Positions 1 through 6,302 of a stretch of DNA of 7,369 nucleotides are shown here, piece after piece. A model generated the notes under the pieces. It made no database searches and was not told the DNA's origin. It saw only the letters and a program-made list of their open reading frames with translations. The stretch comes from Alphaproteobacteria bacterium (GTDB taxonomy: Bacteria > Pseudomonadota > Alphaproteobacteria > Rhodobacterales > Rhodobacteraceae), in assembly GCA_030425945.1 (NCBI GenBank), contig JAUHZL010000141.1:1-7369 (forward strand), written 5' to 3'. The position numbers and the translations under genes were made by a program. Position 1 is the first letter of the stretch. Every line of letters starts with the position of its first letter.

Positions 1-731
1 CCTCGGTCCAGCAGACCGCCGCCTATTTCCGCGAGCGCCGGATCGGGGCGGTGATCTTCCCCGTCGACGCCGAGCGCGAGACCGGGTTCCGCCGCTACTC
101 GAACGAGGAGGTCGCGCAGATCGCGGCCGAGAACAGCGACATCCTGATCCCCTTCGCCAGCATCGACCCGGCCAAGGGCAAGGCCGGCGCGCGCGAGGCG
201 CGGCGTCTGGTGCGCGAGTTCGGCGTGAAGGGCTTCAAGTTCCACCCGACGATGCAGGGCTTCTACCCGAACGAACGCTGGGCCTACCCGCTCTACGAGG
301 CGATTGCCGAGGAGGGGGCGATCATGCTCTTCCACTCGGGCCAGACCGGGGTCGGCAGCGGGATGCGCGGCGGCATGGGGATGCGGCTGAAGTATTCGAA
401 CCCGGTGCATGTCGACGACGTCGCCGTGGATTTCCCGGACACCACCATCATCCTCGCGCACCCGTCCTTCCCCTGGACCGAGGAGGGGCTGATGGTCGCC
501 CAGCACAAGCCCAACGTCTACATCGACATGTCCGGCTGGTCGCCGAAGTACTTTCCGCCGATCTTCGTGCGCTACGCCAACTCGATCCTGAAGAAGAAGA
601 TGCTGTTCGGCTCGGACTGGCCGGCCATCACGCCGGATCGCTGGATCGCGGATTTCGAGACGCTGGACATCAAGGAGGAGGTGCGCCCGCTGATCCTGAA
701 GGAGAACGCGGCGCGGATCCTGAAACTCTGA
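1..731 (+). CDS. Amidohydrolase family 2 (COG2159-like) metal-dependent hydrolase, 5'-truncated
   Basis: The reading frame is open from base 3, so the gene starts left of the window; 242 C-terminal residues are visible. A GTG at 51 is in frame but sits inside the fold and is not the true start. The protein looks like an amidohydrolase_2 TIM barrel. Visible landmarks are FKFHP (nt 234-248), FHSG (330-341), AHPSFPW (456-476; the His of a late barrel strand) and FGSDWP (606-623; the strand-8 Asp that normally activates water or binds metal). The N-terminal metal-binding HxH would lie off-window. Relatives include gamma-resorcylate decarboxylases, lactonases and beta-ketoacyl-CoA hydrolases of the CouO type (phenylpropanoid side-chain degradation). 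The segment DMSGWSPKYFPP followed by FGSDWP recalls the last group, but this is memory, not a search. The gene ends 28 nt before the TRAP binding-protein gene, so it probably belongs to the same catabolic operon. Family confidence is high; substrate is unknown. Confidence 0.88.
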   Translation, partial: SVQQTAAYFRERRIGAVIFPVDAERETGFRRYSNEEVAQIAAENSDILIPFASIDPAKGKAGAREARRLVREFGVKGFKFHPTMQGFYPNERWAYPLYEAIAEEGAIMLFHSGQTGVGSGMRGGMGMRLKYSNPVHVDDVAVDFPDTTIILAHPSFPWTEEGLMVAQHKPNVYIDMSGWSPKYFPPIFVRYANSILKKKMLFGSDWPAITPDRWIADFETLDIKEEVRPLILKENAARILKL

Positions 732-744
732 TCGGAATTCATCT

Positions 745-751
745 AGGGAGG
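745..751 (+). promoter_or_regulatory. Strong ribosome binding site of the TRAP binding-protein gene
   Basis: AGGGAGG ends 8 nt before the ATG at 760. It is the best Shine-Dalgarno sequence in the plus-strand operon and fixes the start of the substrate-binding protein. No clear promoter is seen in the 28-nt gap after the amidohydrolase stop, which favours one transcript. Confidence 0.8.
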
Positions 752-759
752 AAACACAG

Positions 760-1851
760 ATGAAGACGACGACCACTCTGACGGCCCTTCTTGCCGCGGG
801 CGCGATCGCAGCGGGGGCGGCGTCCGCCCAGGACCTGCGCCTCGCCCCGGCGGCTCCGCCCGCCCACCCGGCGAGCTACATGTACCAGAACTTCGCCACC
901 TACCTCGACAAGGAGTCCGGCGGCGCCATGACCACCACGATCATGGGCCCAGAGGTCGTGGCACTGCCGCAGATGGCCGACGCGCTGCAGTCGGGTCTGG
1001 CCGACATCGGCAACTCGCTGCCGCTCTACTTCGCGGCGGACTTCCCGCTGACCGGCATCGCGGGCGACATGGCCCTGCTCGGGCGCAACCCGCATGCCAT
1101 GGCGCTGGCGATGACCGAGTGGGTCGTGAACTGCGCCCCCTGCCAGGACGAGTACAAGGCCTTCGGCGGCGTGTTCCTCGGGGCAGGCTCGTCGGACGTC
1201 TACGGCCTGATCACCACGAAGCCGGTCAACTCGCCCGCCGACCTGCAGGGCCTGCGCCTGCGCTCCGGCGGCGCGCCCTATTCCCGCTGGGCCGAGCATT
1301 TCGGCGCGACCGGCGTGCCGATGGGCGTGGGCGACACGTTCGAGGCGCTCAGCCAGGGCACCATCGACGGCACCATGGCGTCGATCGTCGACATGCTGTC
1401 GTTCCGCCTGATCGACGTGGCGACGCATTTCAACACGGTTCCGATCGGCACCTACCACGCGACCTCCAACTTCACCGTGGCCCTGCCGAAGTGGGAGTCG
1501 TTCTCGACCGAGGAGCGCGCCACCATCGCCCGCGCCGCGAACCGGGCGAACTTCGACCTGACCGACCGCTGGGGCTTCCAGCTGCCGGCCGCCGCCTGGG
1601 AGGCCGTGCGCGCCTCGGAAATCACCGTGGTCGAGGCCTCGGACGAGATGCTCGCCGCGGCGGATGCCTTCGCCCAGGAAGACCGGGCAGCGCAAGTCGC
1701 CGCGGGCGGACAGCTTGCCGCGGACTTCGTCGCGCTGGTCGATGAGTGGTCGGCCGCCATCGCCGACATCGGCAACGATCCGGATGCCCTGGCCGCGCTG
1801 GCCTGGGAGCGGATCTGGAGCGACGTCGACTTCTCGACCTACGGTCTCTGA
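760..1851 (+). CDS. TRAP transporter periplasmic substrate-binding protein (DctP family)
   Basis: The product is 363 aa, the usual length for a DctP-family (PF03480) binding protein. It captures a substrate in the periplasm and delivers it to the DctQ/DctM membrane pair encoded just downstream. Residues 1-23 form a Sec signal peptide with a lysine, a hydrophobic stretch and the cleavage site ASA|Q. The family core is clear: LQGLRLRSGG (162-171) contains Arg168, which aligns with the arginine that usually binds the substrate carboxylate. It is followed by FGATGVPMGVGDTFEALSQG (181-200) and TIDG (201-204). The mature protein has only two cysteines, in NCAPCQ (124-129), a CxxC that could form a disulfide in the periplasm. 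The ATG at 760 is supported by a strong ribosome binding site. A carboxylate ligand is likely from the family; its identity is not known, but the linked amidohydrolase suggests an aromatic acid, lactone or related compound. Confidence 0.93.
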   Translation: MKTTTTLTALLAAGAIAAGAASAQDLRLAPAAPPAHPASYMYQNFATYLDKESGGAMTTTIMGPEVVALPQMADALQSGLADIGNSLPLYFAADFPLTGIAGDMALLGRNPHAMALAMTEWVVNCAPCQDEYKAFGGVFLGAGSSDVYGLITTKPVNSPADLQGLRLRSGGAPYSRWAEHFGATGVPMGVGDTFEALSQGTIDGTMASIVDMLSFRLIDVATHFNTVPIGTYHATSNFTVALPKWESFSTEERATIARAANRANFDLTDRWGFQLPAAAWEAVRASEITVVEASDEMLAAADAFAQEDRAAQVAAGGQLAADFVALVDEWSAAIADIGNDPDALAALAWERIWSDVDFSTYGL

Positions 1852-1858
1852 CCCCACC

Positions 1859-1887
1859 GTCCTGCCCCGGCGCGTCCGGGGCAGGAC
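1859..1887 (+). promoter_or_regulatory. Perfect 12-bp intercistronic hairpin between binding-protein and DctQ genes
   Basis: GTCCTGCCCCGG (1859-1870) pairs perfectly with CCGGGGCAGGAC (1876-1887) around the loop CGCGT. It starts 7 nt after the binding-protein stop and ends 24 nt before the DctQ ATG. No T-run follows, so it is not a canonical Rho-independent terminator. Such hairpins after binding-protein genes commonly protect the upstream mRNA from 3' exonucleases or partly attenuate transcription, giving more binding protein than permease. That role is inferred here. Confidence 0.75.
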
Positions 1888-1911
1888 CCTCCTTCGTTCC
1901 GGATCGCCCCG

Positions 1912-2412
1912 ATGGATATGCTCGTGACTGCCGCGTCCCGCGTTGCCCGGCTTCTTGCGCTTGTCGGCGCCGCCGCCGTGGTGGCGATGATGCTGCACAT
2001 CTGCCTCGACGTGGTGCTGCGGAACCTCTTCCGCTACTCCTTCAGTTCCACCAACGCGATGGTGGCGCGCTACTACATGGTTCCGCTGGCGTTCCTGCCG
2101 CTCGCCTATATCGAGTTGAAGGACCAGATGGTGTCCGTCGAGCTGATCGACGGGCTGCTGCCGCGCCCCCTGCGCGAGGCGTCCGACGCCCTCGTCGCCG
2201 CCATCGCGAGCGGCATCTACGGCACGCTGACCTGGGCCACCTGGGGCGCGATGGTCTCGAACTGGAACCGGGGCACGCTGATCGAACTCGGCGAGGTCCG
2301 GTTCATCACCTATCCCAGCTACATCTTCCCGACGCTCGGCTTCGCGCTGGCCACCGCGGCCTGTCTCGTGAAGACGGCGGACCGGGCCCGTCGGATCGGA
2401 CGCGTCTCATGA
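1912..2412 (+). CDS. TRAP transporter small membrane subunit (DctQ family)
   Basis: The product is 166 aa, typical of the DctQ subunit (PF04290). Four hydrophobic helices can be seen at about 14-36, 50-67, 90-111 and 134-156. The first helix ends in DVVLRNLFRY (33-42), matching the conserved Asp/Arg pattern after TM1 of this family. The subunit forms a complex with DctM in the inner membrane and helps couple the loaded binding protein to Na+-driven import. ATG 1912 is chosen; a second ATG at 1918 is possible because no strong ribosome binding site precedes either. The stop overlaps the DctM start as ATGA (2409-2412), implying translational coupling. An overlapping frame that begins at 1746 is only the upstream extension of the DctM frame. 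Confidence 0.92.
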   Translation: MDMLVTAASRVARLLALVGAAAVVAMMLHICLDVVLRNLFRYSFSSTNAMVARYYMVPLAFLPLAYIELKDQMVSVELIDGLLPRPLREASDALVAAIASGIYGTLTWATWGAMVSNWNRGTLIELGEVRFITYPSYIFPTLGFALATAACLVKTADRARRIGRVS

Positions 2413-3710
2413 GTGTTGAAACAGGCTTCATCGGCGTCGGTCTGCTGATCGCGCTCCTGCTGTTGCGCGTGCCGGTCGCCATGGCCCTGATCGCCGTCAG
2501 CTTCGGCGGGGTCGTCAGCCTCGTGGGGGTGAAACCGGCGGTCGGCATCCTCTATTCCACGCCCTACGATTTCGTGGCCTCCTGGACCCTGTCCGCGGTG
2601 CCGATGTTCCTGCTGATGGGCTTCGTCGCCTTCCACGCGGGCCTGACCGGGGGGCTGTTCGACGCCGCCAAGGTGGTGCTGCGCCGCCTGCCGGGCGGAC
2701 TGGCGATCTCGTCGATCTTCGCCTGTTCGGGCTTCGCCGCGGTGTCGGGCTCGTCGCTGGCCTGCGCGGCCGCAATGGGCCGCATCGCGATCCCCGAGAT
2801 GGTGCAGGCGGGCTACCGCCCGTCCATCGCCGCGGGCTCCATTGCCGCCGGGGGCACCATCGGCGCGCTCATCCCGCCGTCGATCCTGATGATCCTTTAC
2901 GGGGTCTTCGCCGAGACCTCGATCACCGAGGTCTTCGTCGGCGGCATCTTCATCGGCCTCGTGACCGCGGTCTCGTATTGCGCGGTGATCCTCGTCATCA
3001 GCGTCCTGCGCCCCGACGTGATCCCGCCACGGGCAGCCGCCGAGGACGCGCAGAGCGCCCGGGCCGCCGTGCTGAACGTCCTGCCGATCTTCGTCCTGAT
3101 CCTGTTGGTCTTCGGTGGGCTCTTCGCCGAGTTCTTCTCGGCGACCGAGGCGGGGGCGGTTGGTGCGCTCGGCACGCTGGTCATCTCGGCGGTGACCGGG
3201 CGGCTGAACCGGGACGTCATCAGCCGGTCGCTGCTCGAGACCGTCACGACGACCGGGTCGCTCTTCATCATCGCGGTGGGCGCATCGATGTTCACGCGCT
3301 TCCTCGGGCTGTCGGGCCTGTCGGGCTTCATCAACAGCTGGGTGGCGGGGGCCGACCTGGGCTATGTCCAGCTCATGCTGATCGTGGTGCTGGTCTATCT
3401 CGCGCTCGGCACCTTCATGGAGCCGGTCGGCGCGATGCTCGTGACCTTGCCGGTCTTCCTGCCGGTCCTGCAAAGCCAGGACCTGAGCCTCGTCTGGTTC
3501 GGGGTGCTGGTGGTCAAGCTGCTCGAGATCGGGATGATCACGCCGCCCGTCGGGCTGAACGTCTTCGTGATCAAGAACGTGGCGCACCAGTATGTCTCGA
3601 CCGGCCAGATCTTCGCGGGGGTGATTCCGTTCCTGCTGGCCGATCTCGTGGTGGTGGCCCTGACGATCGCCTTCCCGGCGGCGGTGCTCTGGCTGCCGGG
3701 CCTGCTCTGA
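2409..3710 (+). CDS. TRAP transporter large permease subunit (DctM family)
   Basis: The product is 433 aa, the expected size for a DctM permease (PF06808, ion transporter superfamily), which carries the Na+ and substrate path through the inner membrane. Hydrophobic helices run along almost the whole chain. Conserved blocks are present in family order: GSSLACAAAMG (114-124), IPEMVQAGY (128-136), IGALIPPSILMILYG (151-165), FFSATEAGAVGA (242-253), GTFMEPVGAMLVTLPVF (334-350) and GMITPPVGLNVFV (375-387). The start ATG 2409 overlaps the DctQ stop by 4 nt. The frame is open further upstream to 1746, but that part runs through the binding-protein and DctQ genes in another frame and is not used. The gene closes the operon and is followed at once by a strong hairpin. 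No truncation or frameshift is seen. The function class is certain; the substrate is not. Confidence 0.95.
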   Translation: MSVETGFIGVGLLIALLLLRVPVAMALIAVSFGGVVSLVGVKPAVGILYSTPYDFVASWTLSAVPMFLLMGFVAFHAGLTGGLFDAAKVVLRRLPGGLAISSIFACSGFAAVSGSSLACAAAMGRIAIPEMVQAGYRPSIAAGSIAAGGTIGALIPPSILMILYGVFAETSITEVFVGGIFIGLVTAVSYCAVILVISVLRPDVIPPRAAAEDAQSARAAVLNVLPIFVLILLVFGGLFAEFFSATEAGAVGALGTLVISAVTGRLNRDVISRSLLETVTTTGSLFIIAVGASMFTRFLGLSGLSGFINSWVAGADLGYVQLMLIVVLVYLALGTFMEPVGAMLVTLPVFLPVLQSQDLSLVWFGVLVVKLLEIGMITPPVGLNVFVIKNVAHQYVSTGQIFAGVIPFLLADLVVVALTIAFPAAVLWLPGLL

Positions 3711-3712
3711 CG

Positions 3713-3754
3713 GACGGGCCGGGGCGCCGGGGGAGGATCCCCCCGGCACCCGTC
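3713..3754. terminator. Extended GC-rich hairpin between convergent operons, probable bidirectional terminator
   Basis: The inner stem GCCGGGGG (3726-3733) pairs with CCCCCGGC (3740-3747) over the loop AGGATC. An outer stem GACGGG (3713-3718) pairs with CCCGTC (3749-3754), leaving a 7-nt bulge on the left and 1 nt on the right. The structure fills the 49-nt gap between the DctM stop (3708-3710) and the stop of the converging minus-strand gene (3760-3762). There is no T-run on either strand, which is common in GC-rich alphaproteobacteria, so termination is inferred from position and stem strength. Confidence 0.65.
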
Positions 3755-3759
3755 GCCGG

Positions 3760-4377
3760 TCAGTCGGCGGTTTCCGCGCCGCCCGGGTCCTTCTCCACCG
3801 TGCCCTGCACCGCGGCGAAGCCGTCCGCCTGCACCGTCACCGCGACATGCTTGCCTGCGAGGCTGGTGACGTAGAGCGAGTTCGGATTGGCCCGCAGGTG
3901 CCCCGGCGCGGTGCCCTCGTCGACGTGCAGGCGCGCCTCGCCGCCCGCGGGAACCACCAGCGCGGGGTGATAGACGTAGCTTTCCATCGCGCCGCTGTCG
4001 GCGTCGGTGATCGTGTAGAAGACGGTCAGGCCCGACAGGTCGGTCGCGCCGTCGTTCAGGATCTGGACCTCGAGGTGATCCGGCGCGTCCCGGTGCGTGG
4101 CCGGATCGACGTTGTTCTCGACGAGGATCTCGCCCAGCCGGTAGGGGGCCGCGGCTCCGCCCGCCGTGATTGGGTCGGCGGCGGTCACCGGATCGTTGTC
4201 GGCGACGTCGGTCTGGCCGTCGCCATCGGTGTCGGGGTTCATCGGGTCGGTGTGCAGCAGCGGCTCCGAGATGTCGGGCACGCCGTCGCCGTCGGTGTCG
4301 GCGGTGGCCGTATCGGCATGGGCGAGGCCGGCGCTCAGCATCAGCGCGGCGAGGGTGAGCGTGGGGATCGTCTTCAT
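3760..4377 (-). CDS. Secreted protein with thrombospondin type-3-like calcium-binding repeats
   Basis: The product is 205 aa. Residues 1-21 are a Sec signal peptide cleaved at AHA|D; there is no lipobox cysteine, so it is exported to the periplasm or beyond rather than lipidated. Two acidic Ca-loop motifs follow, DTDGDGVPD (27-35) and DTDGDGQTD (49-57), separated by SEPLLHTDP (37-45). This is the spacing of thrombospondin type-3 repeats, which bind Ca2+ through the Asp side chains. The remainder (about 78-198) is predicted to be beta-rich and could be an Ig-like domain; LRANPNSLYVTS (161-172) looks like a conserved block. The ATG lies 1 nt after the TGA of the upstream permease gene, and its ribosome binding site AAGGAG is inside that gene's last codons, so the two are translated together. 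It may be a surface or periplasmic partner or the cargo of the ABC transporter; neither is shown. Function unknown. Confidence 0.85.
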   Translation of the reverse strand: MKTIPTLTLAALMLSAGLAHADTATADTDGDGVPDISEPLLHTDPMNPDTDGDGQTDVADNDPVTAADPITAGGAAAPYRLGEILVENNVDPATHRDAPDHLEVQILNDGATDLSGLTVFYTITDADSGAMESYVYHPALVVPAGGEARLHVDEGTAPGHLRANPNSLYVTSLAGKHVAVTVQADGFAAVQGTVEKDPGGAETAD

Positions 4378-4378
4378 G

Positions 4379-5377
4379 TCAGGACTCCTTGGTCAGACGG
4401 TCGGGGTTGATGGGCTTCAGCAGCACGACGCCGCCCAGCCCGAGGGAGAAAAGAAAGAGGAACAGGAGATCGCCGCGCTTCTCGGCCAGAACCTTGTCCA
4501 GCGGCGCGCCGGTGTAGGTGTCCTTGATGCCGAGCACGGCGAAGGTGAACCGCTCGAAGTGCTTGGTGACCGAGGCCACCTCGATCCCATTGCGGAAGCT
4601 CTCGTAGCCCGCGAACCCGGCCTTGATCCGGTCCTGCTCGGCCTTCGGGACCGAAAGCTGGGCAAAGACGCCGCCCGCGACCTGGTTGTCGGGGTCCATC
4701 GTGTCGCCAATCTGCGGCGCGACGAGCACGACGAGGATCCACAGCGCGAAGGCGTAGATCAGGCCGCTGACCGGGCTTTTCGCCCAGAGCGACAGCCCGA
4801 AGCCCAGCGTGAAGAGCGCAGTCAGGTAGAAGACACCCGCCGCCCAGGTCAGCGCCAGCCGCCCCGCGTCGCCGAAGCCCAGGCCGATCCCCGACACCAG
4901 GCGCAACAGGAGGCCCGTCGCCACGAGGACCAGCGCCAGCGCGACGGCTGCCAGGGCCGCGCCGCCGAGGATCTTGGCCAGGCCATAGGCCCAGTGCGGC
5001 AGCGGGCGGGTCAGGATCAGGGCCAGCGTCTGCCGCCCCCGCTCGGCCGCGGCGGCGCGGTAGCCCGCCACGAGCGCGATCACGGCGCCCATGATCTCGA
5101 TCTGCTCGATCGTGCCGCGCAGCAGCTTCAGCGGATAGAACTCCGGCGCCGCGATGGCGGCCGCGTCCTTGCCGAGCGCGAGAAGCTGCGCCCGGGCGGC
5201 GGCGTAGGTGGCCGCGTCGCCGTGCAGGGCGATGGCCCCGGTCACGAGCGACACCGCGGCGGCGGCGACGAGGGCGAGCGTCGCCCAGAGAAGGACACGG
5301 TCGCGCGCCTGTTCCCGGGCATCGCGCAGGGCGATGGTCAGCAGGCTGCCCGACAGGCTGGGACGAAGTTCAGGCAT
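4379..5377 (-). CDS. ABC-2 type transporter permease, second of two paralogues
   Basis: The product is 332 aa. Six transmembrane helices are visible at about 29-51, 92-110, 132-160, 172-198, 203-221 and 303-320. Two long extracytoplasmic loops are present: residues 52-90 between TM1 and TM2, and 222-302 between TM5 and TM6, which is charged and soluble-looking. The segment ERGRQTLALILTRP (112-125), followed by YGLAKILG, is the typical ABC-2 coupling region facing the ATPase. The layout matches the GldF/NosY-like ABC2_membrane_2 group. ATG 5377 is chosen because GGAGG (5383-5387) lies 5 nt upstream and it overlaps the stop of the preceding permease by 8 nt. The frame stays open up to 5536, but that extension is arginine- and proline-rich and runs through the neighbouring gene. 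It probably forms a heterodimeric pore with the first permease. The exported substrate is unknown. Confidence 0.88.
   Translation of the reverse strand: MPELRPSLSGSLLTIALRDAREQARDRVLLWATLALVAAAAVSLVTGAIALHGDAATYAAARAQLLALGKDAAAIAAPEFYPLKLLRGTIEQIEIMGAVIALVAGYRAAAAERGRQTLALILTRPLPHWAYGLAKILGGAALAAVALALVLVATGLLLRLVSGIGLGFGDAGRLALTWAAGVFYLTALFTLGFGLSLWAKSPVSGLIYAFALWILVVLVAPQIGDTMDPDNQVAGGVFAQLSVPKAEQDRIKAGFAGYESFRNGIEVASVTKHFERFTFAVLGIKDTYTGAPLDKVLAEKRGDLLFLFLFSLGLGGVVLLKPINPDRLTKES
4385..4390 (-). promoter_or_regulatory. Ribosome binding site embedded in the upstream permease gene
   Basis: AAGGAG on the minus strand lies 7 nt before the ATG at 4377 and within the Lys-Glu codons of the permease C-terminus (TKES). 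It fixes the start of the secreted calcium-binding protein and shows that this gene belongs to the ABC operon. Confidence 0.75.
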
Positions 5378-6302
5378 CGGGGCCTCCGGCGTTGAGATCG
5401 AGACGGGTTGCGGCCTGCGCGGCGAAGAGGCCCGAGAGGACCAGCGCCACGGACAGCGCGAGGGCCGGGGGAACGAGGCCCCGGGGCGCAAGACCCTCGG
5501 GCAGGAAGCCCAGCAGGTCGCCCGACAGCCAGGCAAAGCCTTCGGCCAGTGAAACCGGGCCGAGCAGCGCCGAGAACAGGTGAAAGACGCCCGCGTCCGG
5601 GGTCGCGGCCAGCGTCGTGACCGGGTTGATCGCCGCGGTCGGGTGCAGGTTCGCGGTCAGTTCCGGCAGAACGAAGGTGATGACCAGCCAGACCACGGTC
5701 GCGGCAATCAGCCCGGCCGCGGTCGCGGGCAACCGGGCCGCCGCACCAAGCGCGAGGAACCCGAAGGTCGTGACATAGGCCCAGCCCGCGAGCAGGAACA
5801 GCGCGAGGCGGCCAAGGTCCGGCCCGGTCACGACGAGCGAAGGAAGGGTCAGGAGCGTGCCGAGCGCGATGACCCCGGCCACCGCCATCATCGCGGCGGT
5901 CGCGGTGACGAGGGCCCGCATCTTGCCGAGGGCGATGTCGCGCCGGGCGAAGGGGCCCGCGCCGATCAGCGGCAGGGTTCCGGCGCGGCGGTCGGCCTCG
6001 ACCAGGTGCTGGCCGATCACGATGGCCCCGAAGGCGCCGATCAGGCTGATGTAGACGCCGAGGTTGCGCAGCACTGCCAGCGGGGCCGAGGTGCTGACCG
6101 GGTTCGGCGGCACCGGTTGTCCGGCCCCCGAGAGATAGGCGGCCGCATCGGCGTAGATCGCGTTGACGGTGGCCGTGGCCGACCAGCCCAGCCAGGCGGT
6201 GACCAGCACCATCGCCGCGAAGAACGCGACGAGGATCAGGACCGAGCGGTCCCGCGCCAGCCCCGCCAGGGCCTGCCGGGACAGGATGCGGGCGGGGCTC
6301 AT
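5370..6302 (-). CDS. ABC-2 type transporter permease, first of two paralogues
   Basis: The product is 310 aa, with the same plan as the following permease. Helices lie at about 21-40, 81-99, 128-152, 164-186, 194-213 and 275-297, with extracytoplasmic loops at 41-80 and 214-274. The coupling segment EADRRAGTLPLIGAGPFARR (102-121), then DIALGK, is characteristic of ABC-2 permeases and contacts the ATPase. The start ATG 6302 overlaps the ATPase stop as ATGA; the upstream GGGGTGG is only a weak ribosome binding site, so initiation probably depends on coupling. A longer reading from 6327 in another frame is a shadow. Its C-terminus ends in a short hydrophilic tail whose stop overlaps the next permease start. 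Two different permeases per ATPase gene suggest a heterodimeric exporter powered by an ATPase homodimer. Confidence 0.88.
   Translation of the reverse strand: MSPARILSRQALAGLARDRSVLILVAFFAAMVLVTAWLGWSATATVNAIYADAAAYLSGAGQPVPPNPVSTSAPLAVLRNLGVYISLIGAFGAIVIGQHLVEADRRAGTLPLIGAGPFARRDIALGKMRALVTATAAMMAVAGVIALGTLLTLPSLVVTGPDLGRLALFLLAGWAYVTTFGFLALGAAARLPATAAGLIAATVVWLVITFVLPELTANLHPTAAINPVTTLAATPDAGVFHLFSALLGPVSLAEGFAWLSGDLLGFLPEGLAPRGLVPPALALSVALVLSGLFAAQAATRLDLNAGGPDA

Noticed and set aside
739..1998. Long minus-strand open frame (419 codons) opposite the binding-protein gene
   Set aside because: Arg/Gly/His-rich translation without domain features; it is a shadow caused by GC-ending codons of the real plus-strand gene, which has a signal peptide and family motifs.
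2319..3749. Long minus-strand open frame (476 codons) opposite DctM
   Set aside because: Translation is dominated by Asp, Arg, Gln and His with no hydrophobic core, whereas the opposite strand encodes a clear DctM permease.
4166..5395. Plus-strand open frame (409 codons) opposite the second permease
   Set aside because: Low-complexity charged sequence; the minus-strand frame has six TM helices, a coupling motif and ribosome binding sites.
5378..5536. N-terminal extension of the second permease to an upstream ATG
   Set aside because: The added residues are Arg/Pro/Ser-rich and overlap the first permease in another frame; the ATG at 5377 has GGAGG 5 nt upstream.
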